Notes: generated by a model from the letters alone, not told the origin. Shown: positions 37,344-46,891, numbered from the stretch's first letter. The stretch: 64,000 nucleotides of DNA from Moanibacter sp964542645 (GCA_964542645.1 CAZIUG010000008.1:434001-498000), one strand, 5' to 3'. Numbers and translations: made by a program.

Positions 37344-38282
37344 CTACGGTTTCCAATTTTTCCCAATCTCCGCATATTCCCTGGCCTGGGCAACGATATC
37401 GACACCCACTTCCTCGGACCAAGCAGCCAATAATCTCCGGTAAATCGGCCCTGGCTTTCCATCCCCAACCGGATAAAAATTAAACCGGGTAATGGGTACC
37501 ATACAAACTGTAGTACTGGTCCACCAAGCTTCATCAGCTATCCGGACATCGTACGGTTCAATATCAGTTTCCTGAACTTCGATATCAAGGGATTTGGCCA
37601 GATCCATACAAGCACCTCTGGAAACTCCCCGAAGAATATCATGAGGTTTGGGAGTATAAATAACCCCATCCCGTGCCATAAAGAAATTGTTTCCTGTTCC
37701 TTCGGTGATATATCCCCGTTCATCGGTGAGTAGAGCTTGAGCACCGTTTTCCATATGGTTTGCTTGGAGCTCAGCGATCTTGTAGAATATGCGGCTTCGA
37801 TTCTTCGCTTTTGGATCTATATAGCGTGCGGGAACCGACTGCTGTGGCGTTACCACAAAATGGGATCCTCTTTCGTATGCCTCCGCCTGCCCCCCCGTGT
37901 GCCGAATCAACGGAAAGACGTTTATTGAGATAATTGGCCGGGTCCCCTCTTTGACGATACTTTCGTAAAGAGGCATCCCACCGCGAGTCACATCGTGCAT
38001 AATCTGAATGTCACATTCATTTAATGTGGGTCGATTCCGATCAATCGTCTCGTAAGTTACCCCCTCCATTTCATCGATCGTTAGGCCGCAATCAATCTCG
38101 GCATAAAGCATCGAAGCGTAGAGTCGCTCAAGGTGTTCGCGCAGCCGAAAGGGTTTTTGATTAAAAGTGCGCGTCATTTCGAACACCATATCTCCATACA
38201 AGAGGGAACAATCAAATATAGAGATCCGAGCCTCCTCCTCGGAAATAAAATCTCCGTTAAAATAAACTACACGATCTGACAT
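37344..38282 (-). CDS. Class IV PLP aminotransferase (BCAT / D-amino acid aminotransferase-like)
   Basis: 312 residues of fold type IV. The Schiff-base lysine is K158 or K160 in DPKAKNRSR, and E194 in YITEGTGNNFF binds the PLP pyridine nitrogen. The family includes branched-chain aminotransferase, D-amino acid aminotransferase and aminodeoxychorismate lyase; sequence alone does not decide. The neighbouring DgcA- and DgcN-like genes, upstream on the same strand, favour D-amino acid transamination to D-glutamate, which is inference. The gap to the DgcA-like gene is 82 bases. It is the last gene of the minus-strand run and is convergent with the TauD-like gene. Confidence 0.85.
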   Translation of the reverse strand: MSDRVVYFNGDFISEEEARISIFDCSLLYGDMVFEMTRTFNQKPFRLREHLERLYASMLYAEIDCGLTIDEMEGVTYETIDRNRPTLNECDIQIMHDVTRGGMPLYESIVKEGTRPIISINVFPLIRHTGGQAEAYERGSHFVVTPQQSVPARYIDPKAKNRSRIFYKIAELQANHMENGAQALLTDERGYITEGTGNNFFMARDGVIYTPKPHDILRGVSRGACMDLAKSLDIEVQETDIEPYDVRIADEAWWTSTTVCMVPITRFNFYPVGDGKPGPIYRRLLAAWSEEVGVDIVAQAREYAEIGKNWKP

Positions 38283-38364
38283 TCTATGAGTCTCCCAAAA
38301 AGTGATTCAGCTGGCAAGTCCGGAACCAATTCATCGATAACTCTAAAACCTTCATATCCTAATA

Positions 38365-39384
38365 TTAGCGATGTCGATCCTCCACACCCACCCCAGGGCG
38401 CTCTGGCAAAACAAGTCTCCCACCCTCGGCTTCCACACCAACATACGGATCATTTTCGATCAAAAGATTGCCGTCGAGATCAGGATAATCAACTAGGGAG
38501 CATAGATGAGCTGCAGCTGTAATGCTAAGGCTGCTTTCGATAAAACAACCCAACATAATCTTCATATCCTGACATTGGGCGATGTGAATCATCCTCAACG
38601 CTTCGCTCAAACCTCCACACTTGGACAGCTTGATGTTAATCCCATGGACACATCCGTTAAGACGAAGAACATCCTTCGAATTACAAACACTTTCATCAGC
38701 AATAATCGGAATAGGACTCACTTTAGTAAGCCGCTTTAGACCCTCTAAATTACCTGCTGACAAGGGTTGTTCGACTAACGCGACTCCCCTATCCGCAAGC
38801 CAGAAAATTTTCTGCTGGGCCTCCTCAAATTCCCATGCCGCGTTTGCATCCACCCATAATGGTACCGATGTTACAGCACGTACAGATGTGACAATCTCCT
38901 GATCCATTTCTGTTCCCAACTTGAGCTTCAAGATCGGGAAATTCTTAGCCTCAACCAACTTCCTTTCCAATTCGTCACCTTTAGCTAATCCTATGGTGAA
39001 CGAACTTAAAGGCGTCCGCGAAGGATCCAAACCGAATAGTCGATATAGAGGTACACTTAGGCGTTTTCCAATCCAATCATGTAGCGCCATATCCACCGCC
39101 GCTAGGGCTGACCGCTGACCACCTAGTTTCCTTCCAATCCGTTCGAGAATCCGAGATCGTAAATAGGGATCGCTGAAATCAGATTCATCAAGACCACTCA
39201 AGTGCTCCCGAACAGATTCCGCCGACTGATTGTAATAGATACTGGGAGCAGCCTCCCCCACCCCATAGACCCCATCCTCATCGGTTAATCTCAGAACGAC
39301 ATTATACCTCTGTTCGCTAACCTCCCTTGAAATACGAAAAGGATGTCTCAGTCTCAACTTAAGGAGAGAAACTCTCAGCTTCAT
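38365..39384 (-). CDS. dgcA: Enolase-superfamily epimerase/racemase (DgcA / dipeptide epimerase-like)
   Basis: 339 residues of the muconate lactonizing enzyme subgroup. Catalytic K153-x-K155 in ILKLKLG, metal ligands D179 (WVDANAAW), E205 (VEQPL) and D230 (ADES), and the second-face lysine K252 in NIKLSKCGG are all present. Relatives are L-Ala-D/L-Glu epimerases. DgcA of marine bacteria racemises N-acetyl-D-glutamate to the L form. The start overlaps the end of the DgcN-like gene by four bases (ATGA), so the two are translationally coupled, which strongly supports the DgcN/DgcA reading over a peptidoglycan dipeptide role. Confidence 0.87.
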   Translation of the reverse strand: MKLRVSLLKLRLRHPFRISREVSEQRYNVVLRLTDEDGVYGVGEAAPSIYYNQSAESVREHLSGLDESDFSDPYLRSRILERIGRKLGGQRSALAAVDMALHDWIGKRLSVPLYRLFGLDPSRTPLSSFTIGLAKGDELERKLVEAKNFPILKLKLGTEMDQEIVTSVRAVTSVPLWVDANAAWEFEEAQQKIFWLADRGVALVEQPLSAGNLEGLKRLTKVSPIPIIADESVCNSKDVLRLNGCVHGINIKLSKCGGLSEALRMIHIAQCQDMKIMLGCFIESSLSITAAAHLCSLVDYPDLDGNLLIENDPYVGVEAEGGRLVLPERPGVGVEDRHR

Positions 39385-40433
39385 GGACCGAAATACTCCT
39401 CTAGAGCATCCACTAGTCGACCAGCGCTAAAACGAATACAGTCTGTCGTCGGAATTCCAGTTTCTTCTTCAACCCTCTTAATTTCGCTTCTCGCTCCCTC
39501 ATCCGAGAGGTCAGAGCAGTTAAGGCTAATTCCTACTATTTTAGAAGGCACGATCGGCCTCAAAAGCGCTTCATGTATTATGATCGTTTCCTCGAGCGAG
39601 GACAGCGGAATATTCGTGTGACGTAGATTAGACCTACTCGGTTGATGACAGAGTATCATTGCCTTGGGACAAGCCCCGTGCATCAGCCCCAGTGTGACTC
39701 CCGAGTACGAGGGATGGAAAATGGCACCTTGTCCTTCTATGAAAATCCACTCACGATCTCCATATTCTAAAACCATTTTCTCAACAACTCCTGAAACGAA
39801 ATCCGAGATGACTCGGTCGATTGCAACTCCTCGTCCGCTAATCATAACTCCAGTCTGCCCAGTAGGAAGAAAGACTGTATTTTTCCCCCTTCGACTACAC
39901 TCATTGTTTAATTCAATAGTGCATACTTTCTTACCGATGTTACAATCGGTCCCCACTGTTAGGACTGTATTACCACTCAAATCTCGCGCCTGCGCCATTC
40001 CTACTTCGGTCTGTTCCGGAGGTCGTCGGACATCCCAAATCGGAACACCTTTCCGACGAGCTAGTTCCGAGAGAAGGGGATCATCTCCCAGCATCGTATG
40101 TAAACCACTAACAATTGCCATACCCTTCTCAATTGCTTCTTTCAAATGCCTCATCCAGCTATCCGGGAATTGCCCTCCTGGCGTTGCGACACCAATGATC
40201 AAAGTATCGGGTTCATACTTCTCAAGATCAGAGAGATTAGCTACAATTGGAATTCCTTCTCCCACCCCAAGCAGATCCTCCAACCGCTCTCCGAGGTGGT
40301 TGGAATCTAGTATTCCTACCACCTCACCCCGCCGGTAGCGAATTATCCCCGCCGCCGTCTTGGCCGTGAAGGGATCTAGCTCACCCTCCGCCAAAATAAC
40401 AATACGCTTCTCCTTGGTCAGATCCAATTCCAC
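39381..40433 (-). CDS. dgcN: DUF1611 protein, DgcN-like (D-glutamate N-acetyltransferase)
   Basis: 350 residues with a GTG start at 40433; an AAGG lies about ten bases upstream. The N-terminal Rossmann-like domain (to about residue 140) is followed by a P-loop-like motif TVGTDCNIGKK near 165 and the segment IFIEGQGAIFHPSYSG near 240, both typical of DUF1611. Members called DgcN transfer an acetyl group to D-glutamate before DgcA epimerises it. The gene overlaps the DgcA-like gene by four bases. CinA lies 74 bases upstream on the same strand. Membership in the family is firm; the substrate follows from the DgcA partner and is not proven. Confidence 0.85.
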   Translation of the reverse strand: MELDLTKEKRIVILAEGELDPFTAKTAAGIIRYRRGEVVGILDSNHLGERLEDLLGVGEGIPIVANLSDLEKYEPDTLIIGVATPGGQFPDSWMRHLKEAIEKGMAIVSGLHTMLGDDPLLSELARRKGVPIWDVRRPPEQTEVGMAQARDLSGNTVLTVGTDCNIGKKVCTIELNNECSRRGKNTVFLPTGQTGVMISGRGVAIDRVISDFVSGVVEKMVLEYGDREWIFIEGQGAIFHPSYSGVTLGLMHGACPKAMILCHQPSRSNLRHTNIPLSSLEETIIIHEALLRPIVPSKIVGISLNCSDLSDEGARSEIKRVEEETGIPTTDCIRFSAGRLVDALEEYFGP

Positions 40434-40507
40434 TTTGCTAAAACCTTAGGGATACAATTAGTCCTAGTTCTCATTTCTTCAAATCATGTAAATCAAACAG
40501 AAGTACT

Positions 40508-41722
40508 TCAATCAGCAGGTGACACCAGTTCTCCGAGAAGACTCCGGCGAACCCAATCCAGAGCTTGGATTACCAACCACCGTCTTATGTGATCAGAATC
40601 TTGAAAATTACGCCCTTGTCGACAGAAAGTGAGGCCATCTGGCCCCTGTACTGCAACATAGGTCAACCGCTCGGACAGAGGACCCATAACGGCCAGACTC
40701 ATCGCTCCTTCTGACGCAACATGCGATGCCAACCCTGAGGCCAAAACCTCTCCTGTTGATGTTCCCGGTAAAGACAATAGGCCACAAACTTCTTCTACAC
40801 TTAGATCTATCACCTGCCCAATTACTTCGCCCATACCGGATTCAATCAATTCACGACCCAGCTGTCCTCCGGTCAATGCATCTGCTATGTTAAGTTTGAT
40901 TCCCCGTGTCTGTAAAAGTTCTCCCACCACCTCAGCTACCGTTTCCTTTTCTACACCATATATTGCAATCCCTAACTTTTCCCGGACTGCCTTCTCCATC
41001 TCGGAGACACGAAGGTCCGCCTCATGCTCTTCGTCTGCTTTCGCTGTGATCCTCACATCCGTCTGGCCCGCATGAGCTGCCAATCCAACCGTTGGATTAG
41101 AACTTGTCATCAGGCTACCGATAACCCGATCAATATTGCTTTCACCAACAGCACAAGTCCGCAGAACCCGAACGCGAGTCGACTTAATTCCCCCCATACG
41201 CTCAATCAAAATAGGCTTCACCACGTTCTGCATCATGTGGTCCAATTCGCGGGGAACTCCTGGTAAGACAATGATAAATCCGCGACCTCGAATATCTTCG
41301 CTCAGAAAACAAGGAGCCGTTCCCACTGGATTCTCCAGCGCTAGCGCTTCCTCCGGGAGATATGCTTGTCGCTTATTGTTCTCGGCCATTTCCCGACCAA
41401 TCCTCCCAAATCGCTCCGCTATTTGTCGCTCTAGCTCTTCGCTGTATACAAGTTGCCGCCCAGTCGCAACCGCCACTGCCTGACGAGTTATATCGTCAAC
41501 CGTTGGGCCGATCCCTCCAGACGTTATCACTACATCGGATCGATCCAAAGCCAGGTTGAGTACTTCTATAATCCGTTGCTCATTGTCTCCAACCGTCGTC
41601 TTATAGTAAAGATCCATCCCAATATCTCGGAGAGCCAAAGATAGCTTGTTCGCATTCGTATCGACAATCTCACCCAATAAAAGCTCCGTACCAATCATGA
41701 CTAACTCAGCCCGCAGCTCCAT
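40508..41722 (-). CDS. cinA: CinA-family protein with a degenerate deamidase active site
   Basis: 404 residues from the ATG at 41722, chosen because family members begin just before the IGTELLLGE motif; ATGs at 41755 and 41779 would lengthen it. The N-terminal COG1058 (MoaB/MogA-like) domain is intact with GTELLLGEIVDTN (11-23) and TSGGIGPTVDDIT near 67-79. The C-terminal PncC domain normally carries AESCTGG, whose serine is the nucleophile in nicotinamide mononucleotide deamidation; here residues 280-286 read ADALTGG, so serine is alanine and cysteine is leucine. The ITGIAGP-like segment is also changed. Pyrophosphatase activity may remain, deamidase activity probably not. Confidence 0.9.
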   Translation of the reverse strand: MELRAELVMIGTELLLGEIVDTNANKLSLALRDIGMDLYYKTTVGDNEQRIIEVLNLALDRSDVVITSGGIGPTVDDITRQAVAVATGRQLVYSEELERQIAERFGRIGREMAENNKRQAYLPEEALALENPVGTAPCFLSEDIRGRGFIIVLPGVPRELDHMMQNVVKPILIERMGGIKSTRVRVLRTCAVGESNIDRVIGSLMTSSNPTVGLAAHAGQTDVRITAKADEEHEADLRVSEMEKAVREKLGIAIYGVEKETVAEVVGELLQTRGIKLNIADALTGGQLGRELIESGMGEVIGQVIDLSVEEVCGLLSLPGTSTGEVLASGLASHVASEGAMSLAVMGPLSERLTYVAVQGPDGLTFCRQGRNFQDSDHIRRWLVIQALDWVRRSLLGELVSPAD

Positions 41723-41835
41723 GTATCCGCTTTTTTTCTCCTCCTTGATCGTCATCGTGTCTGACTTTCTAAAATGCATTCAGGATGTCAATTCGGACCG
41801 TATTAGATAATGTTCTCAAGAAGATCTTCGAGGAG

Positions 41836-42876
41836 TCATCTTCCAACCGGGACGAACTTGCCCAATTCAATAGAAATCATAGCTGCATCAAAAACCTTCA
41901 TCTGAAGCAGGATCTGTTCAGGTTTGACCTCGAGTTCAAATCCTCTGTTCAACACGTTTGAGATATTTTGGTAGTAGGAAGTCCAAGTTCCGCGAATGCT
42001 TTCCAGAGAGATCTCTTGTAAAGTCTCATCTTTTAAGCGTACGACTCTAACACACCCCTCAGGGTCCTCTTTGGCCTCCAGAATTCGTCCCTTCTTTACG
42101 AATTCTTCCTGGGGATCCATGCCATATTTGATTAGAGATCCATTTTTGCCACACACGTACCAACGTGGTTTTTCAATTGCGGCCAAATTGCCTATTTCAA
42201 TCTGGTATAGCGTACCGTTATCGAATCGAATTAAAAGATTGCCGTAATTACCGATATCAGTTTGCCAACCTTCTCCATAGACAATCTGACAGAACACATC
42301 CCTGGGGGAGGCCGGTACCAATTGGAGCGCTTGATCAATAAGGTGTGCCGGCCAGTCATAAAGGATTCCCCCACTTGCTTCCCTATCCGCCCGCCAAGAA
42401 ACTGGTTTTTTATAGCGCATCACAGCAACCTGATAGAGATATGGATCACCAATCAGGCCATCTTGGATTGCCTTTTTTACGGTTAGGTAATCCCAATCCC
42501 AGCGTCTGTTATGAAAAACTGAGAGGACCACTTGGTTTCGATCGCGTGCCTCTATCATCGATTGGGCTTCTCTTGCTGTAAGACACATCACCTTGTCGGT
42601 GACTACGTGCTTCCCAGCATCCATCGCCTTCACAGCTAAGTCGTGATGAGTGTCATGGGGAGTTCCAAGTACAATCAATTGTACATTCCCATCATTAAGA
42701 AGATCACTATAATCCGAGTAGATCTTTGCCTTCGGGTAGCTTTCTCTCGCATCTTTCTGGCGTCCTGAGTCGCGGGTGTAAACACCATACAGATTCAATC
42801 CTTGCGTCAGACCAATAAGATAGCTCTGAATGGTACGACAAGAATACCCATATCCTACTAACGCTACGTTGATCAT
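41836..42876 (-). CDS. Gfo/Idh/MocA-family oxidoreductase
   Basis: 346 residues. The Rossmann fold begins VALVGYGYSCRTIQ. The usual EKP motif reads TDKVMCL near residue 93, a conservative variant. FHNRRWDWDYL near residue 120 matches the VGFNRR-type segment, and the C-terminal domain contains the SWRADREASGGILYDWPAHLID stretch, split over the active site (D and H at its end). It likely uses NAD(P) on a sugar or polyol. It is the first gene of the minus-strand run that continues with cinA after a 113-base gap, and is divergent from an SDR gene 114 bases away, so both may share a control region. Confidence 0.88.
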   Translation of the reverse strand: MINVALVGYGYSCRTIQSYLIGLTQGLNLYGVYTRDSGRQKDARESYPKAKIYSDYSDLLNDGNVQLIVLGTPHDTHHDLAVKAMDAGKHVVTDKVMCLTAREAQSMIEARDRNQVVLSVFHNRRWDWDYLTVKKAIQDGLIGDPYLYQVAVMRYKKPVSWRADREASGGILYDWPAHLIDQALQLVPASPRDVFCQIVYGEGWQTDIGNYGNLLIRFDNGTLYQIEIGNLAAIEKPRWYVCGKNGSLIKYGMDPQEEFVKKGRILEAKEDPEGCVRVVRLKDETLQEISLESIRGTWTSYYQNISNVLNRGFELEVKPEQILLQMKVFDAAMISIELGKFVPVGR

Positions 42877-42990
42877 TTTTGAGTTCTAATTATCTGAGGA
42901 ACAGAAAAATTCTTGGTTAGGCTACCCCGACCTGGGCAACAGAGGGATTTTCTCGACTAAATCCGTATCAATAATTCAACCATCCGGAAC

Positions 42991-43740
42991 ATGAAGCTTG
43001 AGGGAACAACTGCCATTATAACGGGAGGAAGTGGAGTTCTCGGTGGACGAATCTGTCGGACGCTCGCTAGAGAGGGTGTCAATCTGGCAGTCGGGTACTG
43101 TGGAAATGAAACACGTGCCAGAAAAATTGCGGAAGAGTTGAAAGGATCCGGGGTCGAGACGCAAGCAATTGCCTGTGACGTTACCAAACCAGAGCAAGTA
43201 ACAGAAGCTGTTTCTGCAGCGATTGATAGATTCGGGAAAATCGACATTCTGGTCAATGACGGCGCTTACAATATAAGCATTCCCTTCGATGACCTCGATG
43301 CTCTTACTTTTGAAGAGTGGTCTAAAATACTAAGCATCAATCTGACTGGACCTTTACTCATGTCAAAAGCCGTCGCCTCGATAATGAAATCCCAAGGGAA
43401 CGGCCGTATAATTAACATCTCGTCAGTGGCAGGTATTGCACCTCATGGCTCTTCTATAGCATACGCCGTATCGAAAGCCGGACTCAACCATCTCACTCGA
43501 TGTCTGGCCGTCGCTTTGGCACCGGAAATCTTGGTTAATTGTGTCGCTCCCGGTTATCTGGAGGGGACGCTAATGTCTTCAAAACTTGCTCCCGAGCAAA
43601 TACATCAATCTGTCCATTCATCCCTTCTCGGTCGTGCGGCGAATAAGGACGATGTCGCCTCTCAGGTCGTCGAGTTTTGTAGGACTGATAGCATCACTGG
43701 ACAGACTCTAGCAATCGATTCGGGCCGGACATTTCACTAG
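42991..43740 (+). CDS. Short-chain dehydrogenase/reductase
   Basis: 249 residues. Cofactor-binding TGGSGVLG is at residues 10-17, catalytic serine in NISSVAG near 148 and Y-x-x-x-K in YAVSKAG near 160. The usual NNAG element reads NDGAY (about residues 89-93), an unusual variant. Full length for a classical SDR and most like 3-oxoacyl-ACP reductase or sugar dehydrogenase types. A GGAA lies just before the ATG. Divergent from the Gfo/Idh/MocA gene, which suggests a shared carbohydrate pathway, but the substrate is not known. Confidence 0.9.
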   Translation: MKLEGTTAIITGGSGVLGGRICRTLAREGVNLAVGYCGNETRARKIAEELKGSGVETQAIACDVTKPEQVTEAVSAAIDRFGKIDILVNDGAYNISIPFDDLDALTFEEWSKILSINLTGPLLMSKAVASIMKSQGNGRIINISSVAGIAPHGSSIAYAVSKAGLNHLTRCLAVALAPEILVNCVAPGYLEGTLMSSKLAPEQIHQSVHSSLLGRAANKDDVASQVVEFCRTDSITGQTLAIDSGRTFH

Positions 43741-43817
43741 CCTGTTCTCCTACTGACCAGAAAACGTTGGGCAGATGCCCCTATTCCGTCCTTGTACTCG
43801 TAATCTGAAGAGAAGCC

Positions 43818-44651
43818 TTACACATAATTCTTATATGCCCCTACTATCCTCTTTAAGTAATTTCTCTGATCCATTGCCCAATAGCGCGTGGAAAAAATCT
43901 CTACCTCGATAAAGCCTGTAAATCCCGCTTCTTCTACCCAACTCCTGATCTCGGGGATATTGATGCACCCTTCTCCCATGACTCCCCGGTCCAGAAGTAG
44001 ATCTTCTGTGGGAGTCCGCCAGTCGCAAACGTGAAATGAAAAAAGGTTCCCGTTTCTACCACATCGTAGAATCTCGGACCGAAGATCTGGATCCCACCAA
44101 AGATGATAGACGTCAACCGTGACCCCAACCCATTCTGAGTCGAAATACTCGGCCATCTCGTTCGCTTCTCGAAGGGTGTTTATGGCAGACCGATCGTCGG
44201 CGTACATCGGATGCAACGGCTCAATTCCCAACTGAACTCGATTAGCTTCAGCATGGGGTAAAATCGCTTCTATCCCCTCCCGAATTTGCTTCCGCGACTC
44301 CTCCAGAGATTGGCTATTATCCGCTCCGCAGACAAGAACAACAAGTGGCGCTCCGATCTCGGCAGCGATATCAATCGTATCCCGGTTTTCATCGAACGAA
44401 TCCTGTCGTAAGGAAGCGTCTTTATTTGGGAAAAACCCTCCTCGACACAGGGCCGAAATCGTCAATCCATTGTCATCCAAAATTCTCCTCGCCTCACCTG
44501 ATGTAGTGCCCTTCAGAGTATCGAGCCATACCGTGATTCCCCTTATACCCTCACGGAAATAACTCTCTGCAGCCTCGCGTAAACTCCAGGGCCTAGTAGT
44601 AATAGTATGGACAGCGCATCGAGCGAGATCGCTTAGCGGATCTATATGCAT
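43818..44651 (-). CDS. Sugar phosphate isomerase/epimerase (AP endonuclease 2-like TIM barrel)
   Basis: 277 residues of the xylose-isomerase-like TIM-barrel family. Metal ligands are likely E in LGIEPLHP near 144, D and H in VTVDVYHLWWDP near 178-184 and E in GFIEVEIFS near 250. The family includes IolE-, IolI- and hydroxypyruvate-isomerase-like proteins, often working with Gfo/Idh/MocA enzymes on inositols or keto sugars. It begins eight bases after the NHL-repeat gene on the same strand, so the pair is surely one transcript. The reaction is not identified. Confidence 0.85.
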   Translation of the reverse strand: MHIDPLSDLARCAVHTITTRPWSLREAAESYFREGIRGITVWLDTLKGTTSGEARRILDDNGLTISALCRGGFFPNKDASLRQDSFDENRDTIDIAAEIGAPLVVLVCGADNSQSLEESRKQIREGIEAILPHAEANRVQLGIEPLHPMYADDRSAINTLREANEMAEYFDSEWVGVTVDVYHLWWDPDLRSEILRCGRNGNLFSFHVCDWRTPTEDLLLDRGVMGEGCINIPEIRSWVEEAGFTGFIEVEIFSTRYWAMDQRNYLKRIVGAYKNYV

Positions 44652-44659
44652 CCCTGGAA

Positions 44660-45526
44660 TCAGCGAACTCGAGCGAACTTTTGTAAGCCCGCATCTACTT
44701 GGACCTGTCCAACATAGAGATCACCCAGTGAGTCAGCCCAGATACCGTGAGGGAAGCCGGAAAACTCCCCTGGTTTTTTACTTTTCTGAGCCCCGCCCCA
44801 TTTCGTAATCAACTCCCCCTCCATGGTATAAATGCTGACCTGATGATCCATCTCCGCAATGTAGACGACGTCTTCAGTGGGATCGAAGAAGATCGTATCT
44901 GGATGCAGAAGATTTTCCCACTGCGTAATGAATTCGCCTTCTAGATTAAAAATCTGAATCCGATTGTTAGTCCGATCGCAGACCCATACCCGATCGTCTT
45001 TGTCAATACGTACGCAATGTGAGAGTTCGAATTGCCCGGGCCCTGCTCCCCACTCTCCCCACGATTTCAGCAGGGTGCCATTCGGAGAATACTTGTGAAC
45101 ACGGGCATTCTCGTATCCATCCGAAACGAAAATATCACCGGTTGAGGCTACCGCCAGGTCGGTCGGTTTTCTGAAAACCTTCCCGTCTTCTAAACCCGGT
45201 TGCCCCGGAGTACCCAGGGTCATTAGCAACTCCCCTGAGGAACTAAACTTATAGACACAATGAGTCTCCCACTCGGTACAATAAACGTTGTCCTCTTTAT
45301 CGATAAAAATCCCGTGGGCATCCTTGAGAATATCCCCACCCCATGATTCTAGAAAGTTCCCCTCTCGATCAAATATTACCAATGGATGTTCGCTCCGCGA
45401 ATTAACGAATACTCGATCTTGAGAATCACATGCGACCGCAGGTATCCATCCCCATTTCCATCCCTTCGGCAGTTTGTCCCATCCTTCCACCAATTCGTAC
45501 CGATACTCTCCCGATCCAAATGTCAT
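44660..45526 (-). CDS. NHL-repeat beta-propeller protein
   Basis: 288 residues made of NHL-type propeller blades: DILKDAHGIFIDKEDNVY, FRKPTDLAVASTGDIFVSDG, FELSHCVRIDKDDRVWVCDR and similar repeats about 48 residues apart. The pattern is shared with peptidylglycine amidating lyase-like and SMP-30-like propellers, so it may be a lactonase or lyase, or a binding protein. No signal peptide. A strong ribosome binding site (GGAGG on the minus strand, 45535-45539) lies eight bases before the ATG. Directly followed by the isomerase/epimerase gene with which it must act. Confidence 0.83.
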   Translation of the reverse strand: MTFGSGEYRYELVEGWDKLPKGWKWGWIPAVACDSQDRVFVNSRSEHPLVIFDREGNFLESWGGDILKDAHGIFIDKEDNVYCTEWETHCVYKFSSSGELLMTLGTPGQPGLEDGKVFRKPTDLAVASTGDIFVSDGYENARVHKYSPNGTLLKSWGEWGAGPGQFELSHCVRIDKDDRVWVCDRTNNRIQIFNLEGEFITQWENLLHPDTIFFDPTEDVVYIAEMDHQVSIYTMEGELITKWGGAQKSKKPGEFSGFPHGIWADSLGDLYVGQVQVDAGLQKFARVR

Positions 45527-45730
45527 TCGAACACCCTCCCATATAAAATTTATTTGCTTGATTCACACCTGAAACAGAAAGTTAAGTCAAACTGGATCTT
45601 GATAAACACGATCCACCATATCATGGACGCTGATGGACCGACCTTGGGAGCATGGGAGATCCCGTACTCTAATTTTCTTGTCTGAGTTTCTTGGTCTACC
45701 GTATCTTATTCAAAGCAATTTGTGGGAATA

Positions 45731-46708
45731 ATGAACCAGAAAGGTCTAGAACTTACTTACAATGGAAATCGGCTAGGGTATTCACCGGTTGATATTGGAG
45801 AACTGGAATCCTCAATCGACGCATTGGAAGACCGTGAAGAGTTGCACCGCCGGATGGCGGAAAATGGATATCTGTATCTGCCAGGGTTATTGCACAAAGA
45901 TGAAGTACTGGCAGCCCGAGAAGAGATAATGAAACGGCTTATGGAAGCTGAAAAACTGGATCCCAGCTACCCCGTAATTGAAGGAATCGCCCATCCTAAA
46001 TCAGAAACAATGGCGAAAGATTCGTTCATGCCTGATCTGGCCCTAAATAATCCGCCTCTTGACCAAGTCATACATCGAGGGCCAATGATTGATTTTTACC
46101 AATTCTTCCTGGGCGGACCGATACGCTATTTCGATTTCACATGGTTTCGATCCAAATTCCCGGGCAAAACAGAACCAACCTCACCCCATTGCGATATCGT
46201 CTTCATGGGGAGAGGGACCCACAAATTATTCACTTCTTGGGTGCCTTATGGCGATGTTCCTTATGAAATGGGTGGCCTTATGCTGCTAGAGGGATCGCAT
46301 GCGCTCGATGAACTAAGATCCGGCTACGGGTCGAGCGATGTCGACCTCTATTGCGAAAACTTAGGGAATGCGAAGACTATTGTTCAAAATGCCCAGTCAG
46401 AGGAAAGAAATCTTACATCAGAAGAGCAGTCTACTATTCAATGGAATTCGACGGGTTACTATTCGCGGAACGCGGTGGAAGTAAGGCATAAATTAGGCGG
46501 TCGCTGGCTAACCACCGATTATAAGTTAGGTGACCTTCTTATCTTTAGCATGTACATCCTACACGCCAGTTCCGACAATCGAAGCAATAGAGTGCGAATC
46601 TCTTCAGACACACGTTACCAACTAGCGTCTGAACCCGCTGATGAAAGGTGGATCGGCTCTGATCCTTTCGCCCACGGAATCAGGGGAAAAAAAGGCATGA
46701 TCTGCTAA
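45731..46708 (+). CDS. Phytanoyl-CoA dioxygenase (PhyH)-family protein
   Basis: 325 residues from the ATG at 45731; a GTG at 45722 is the alternative. After the N-terminal GYLYLPGLLHKDEVLAAREEI pattern (seen in two parts near residues 43-63), the iron-binding H-x-D is in SPHCDIVFM near 156, and the distal histidine in MYILHASSDNRS near 280 followed by arginines for 2-oxoglutarate. The active site looks complete. Members hydroxylate or halogenate very diverse small molecules. It is isolated, next to the mtnP-apt pair but not obviously cotranscribed with it. Confidence 0.87.
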   Translation: MNQKGLELTYNGNRLGYSPVDIGELESSIDALEDREELHRRMAENGYLYLPGLLHKDEVLAAREEIMKRLMEAEKLDPSYPVIEGIAHPKSETMAKDSFMPDLALNNPPLDQVIHRGPMIDFYQFFLGGPIRYFDFTWFRSKFPGKTEPTSPHCDIVFMGRGTHKLFTSWVPYGDVPYEMGGLMLLEGSHALDELRSGYGSSDVDLYCENLGNAKTIVQNAQSEERNLTSEEQSTIQWNSTGYYSRNAVEVRHKLGGRWLTTDYKLGDLLIFSMYILHASSDNRSNRVRISSDTRYQLASEPADERWIGSDPFAHGIRGKKGMIC

Positions 46709-46891
46709 TAGACTCGCGAGACCTAAATTCAAGACCATCATGATGAATTTAGAAACCTCCTTATGGGGCACATACAATATCCAGTATATATTAGTTGACC
46801 ATGGGGATAGAGGCAAGGAGTGTAGGCACCTCTCTCTTCCGTCAGTGACCCGAACAAATGTAAACAGAACCCTATCTCGTTACGATTAAGT

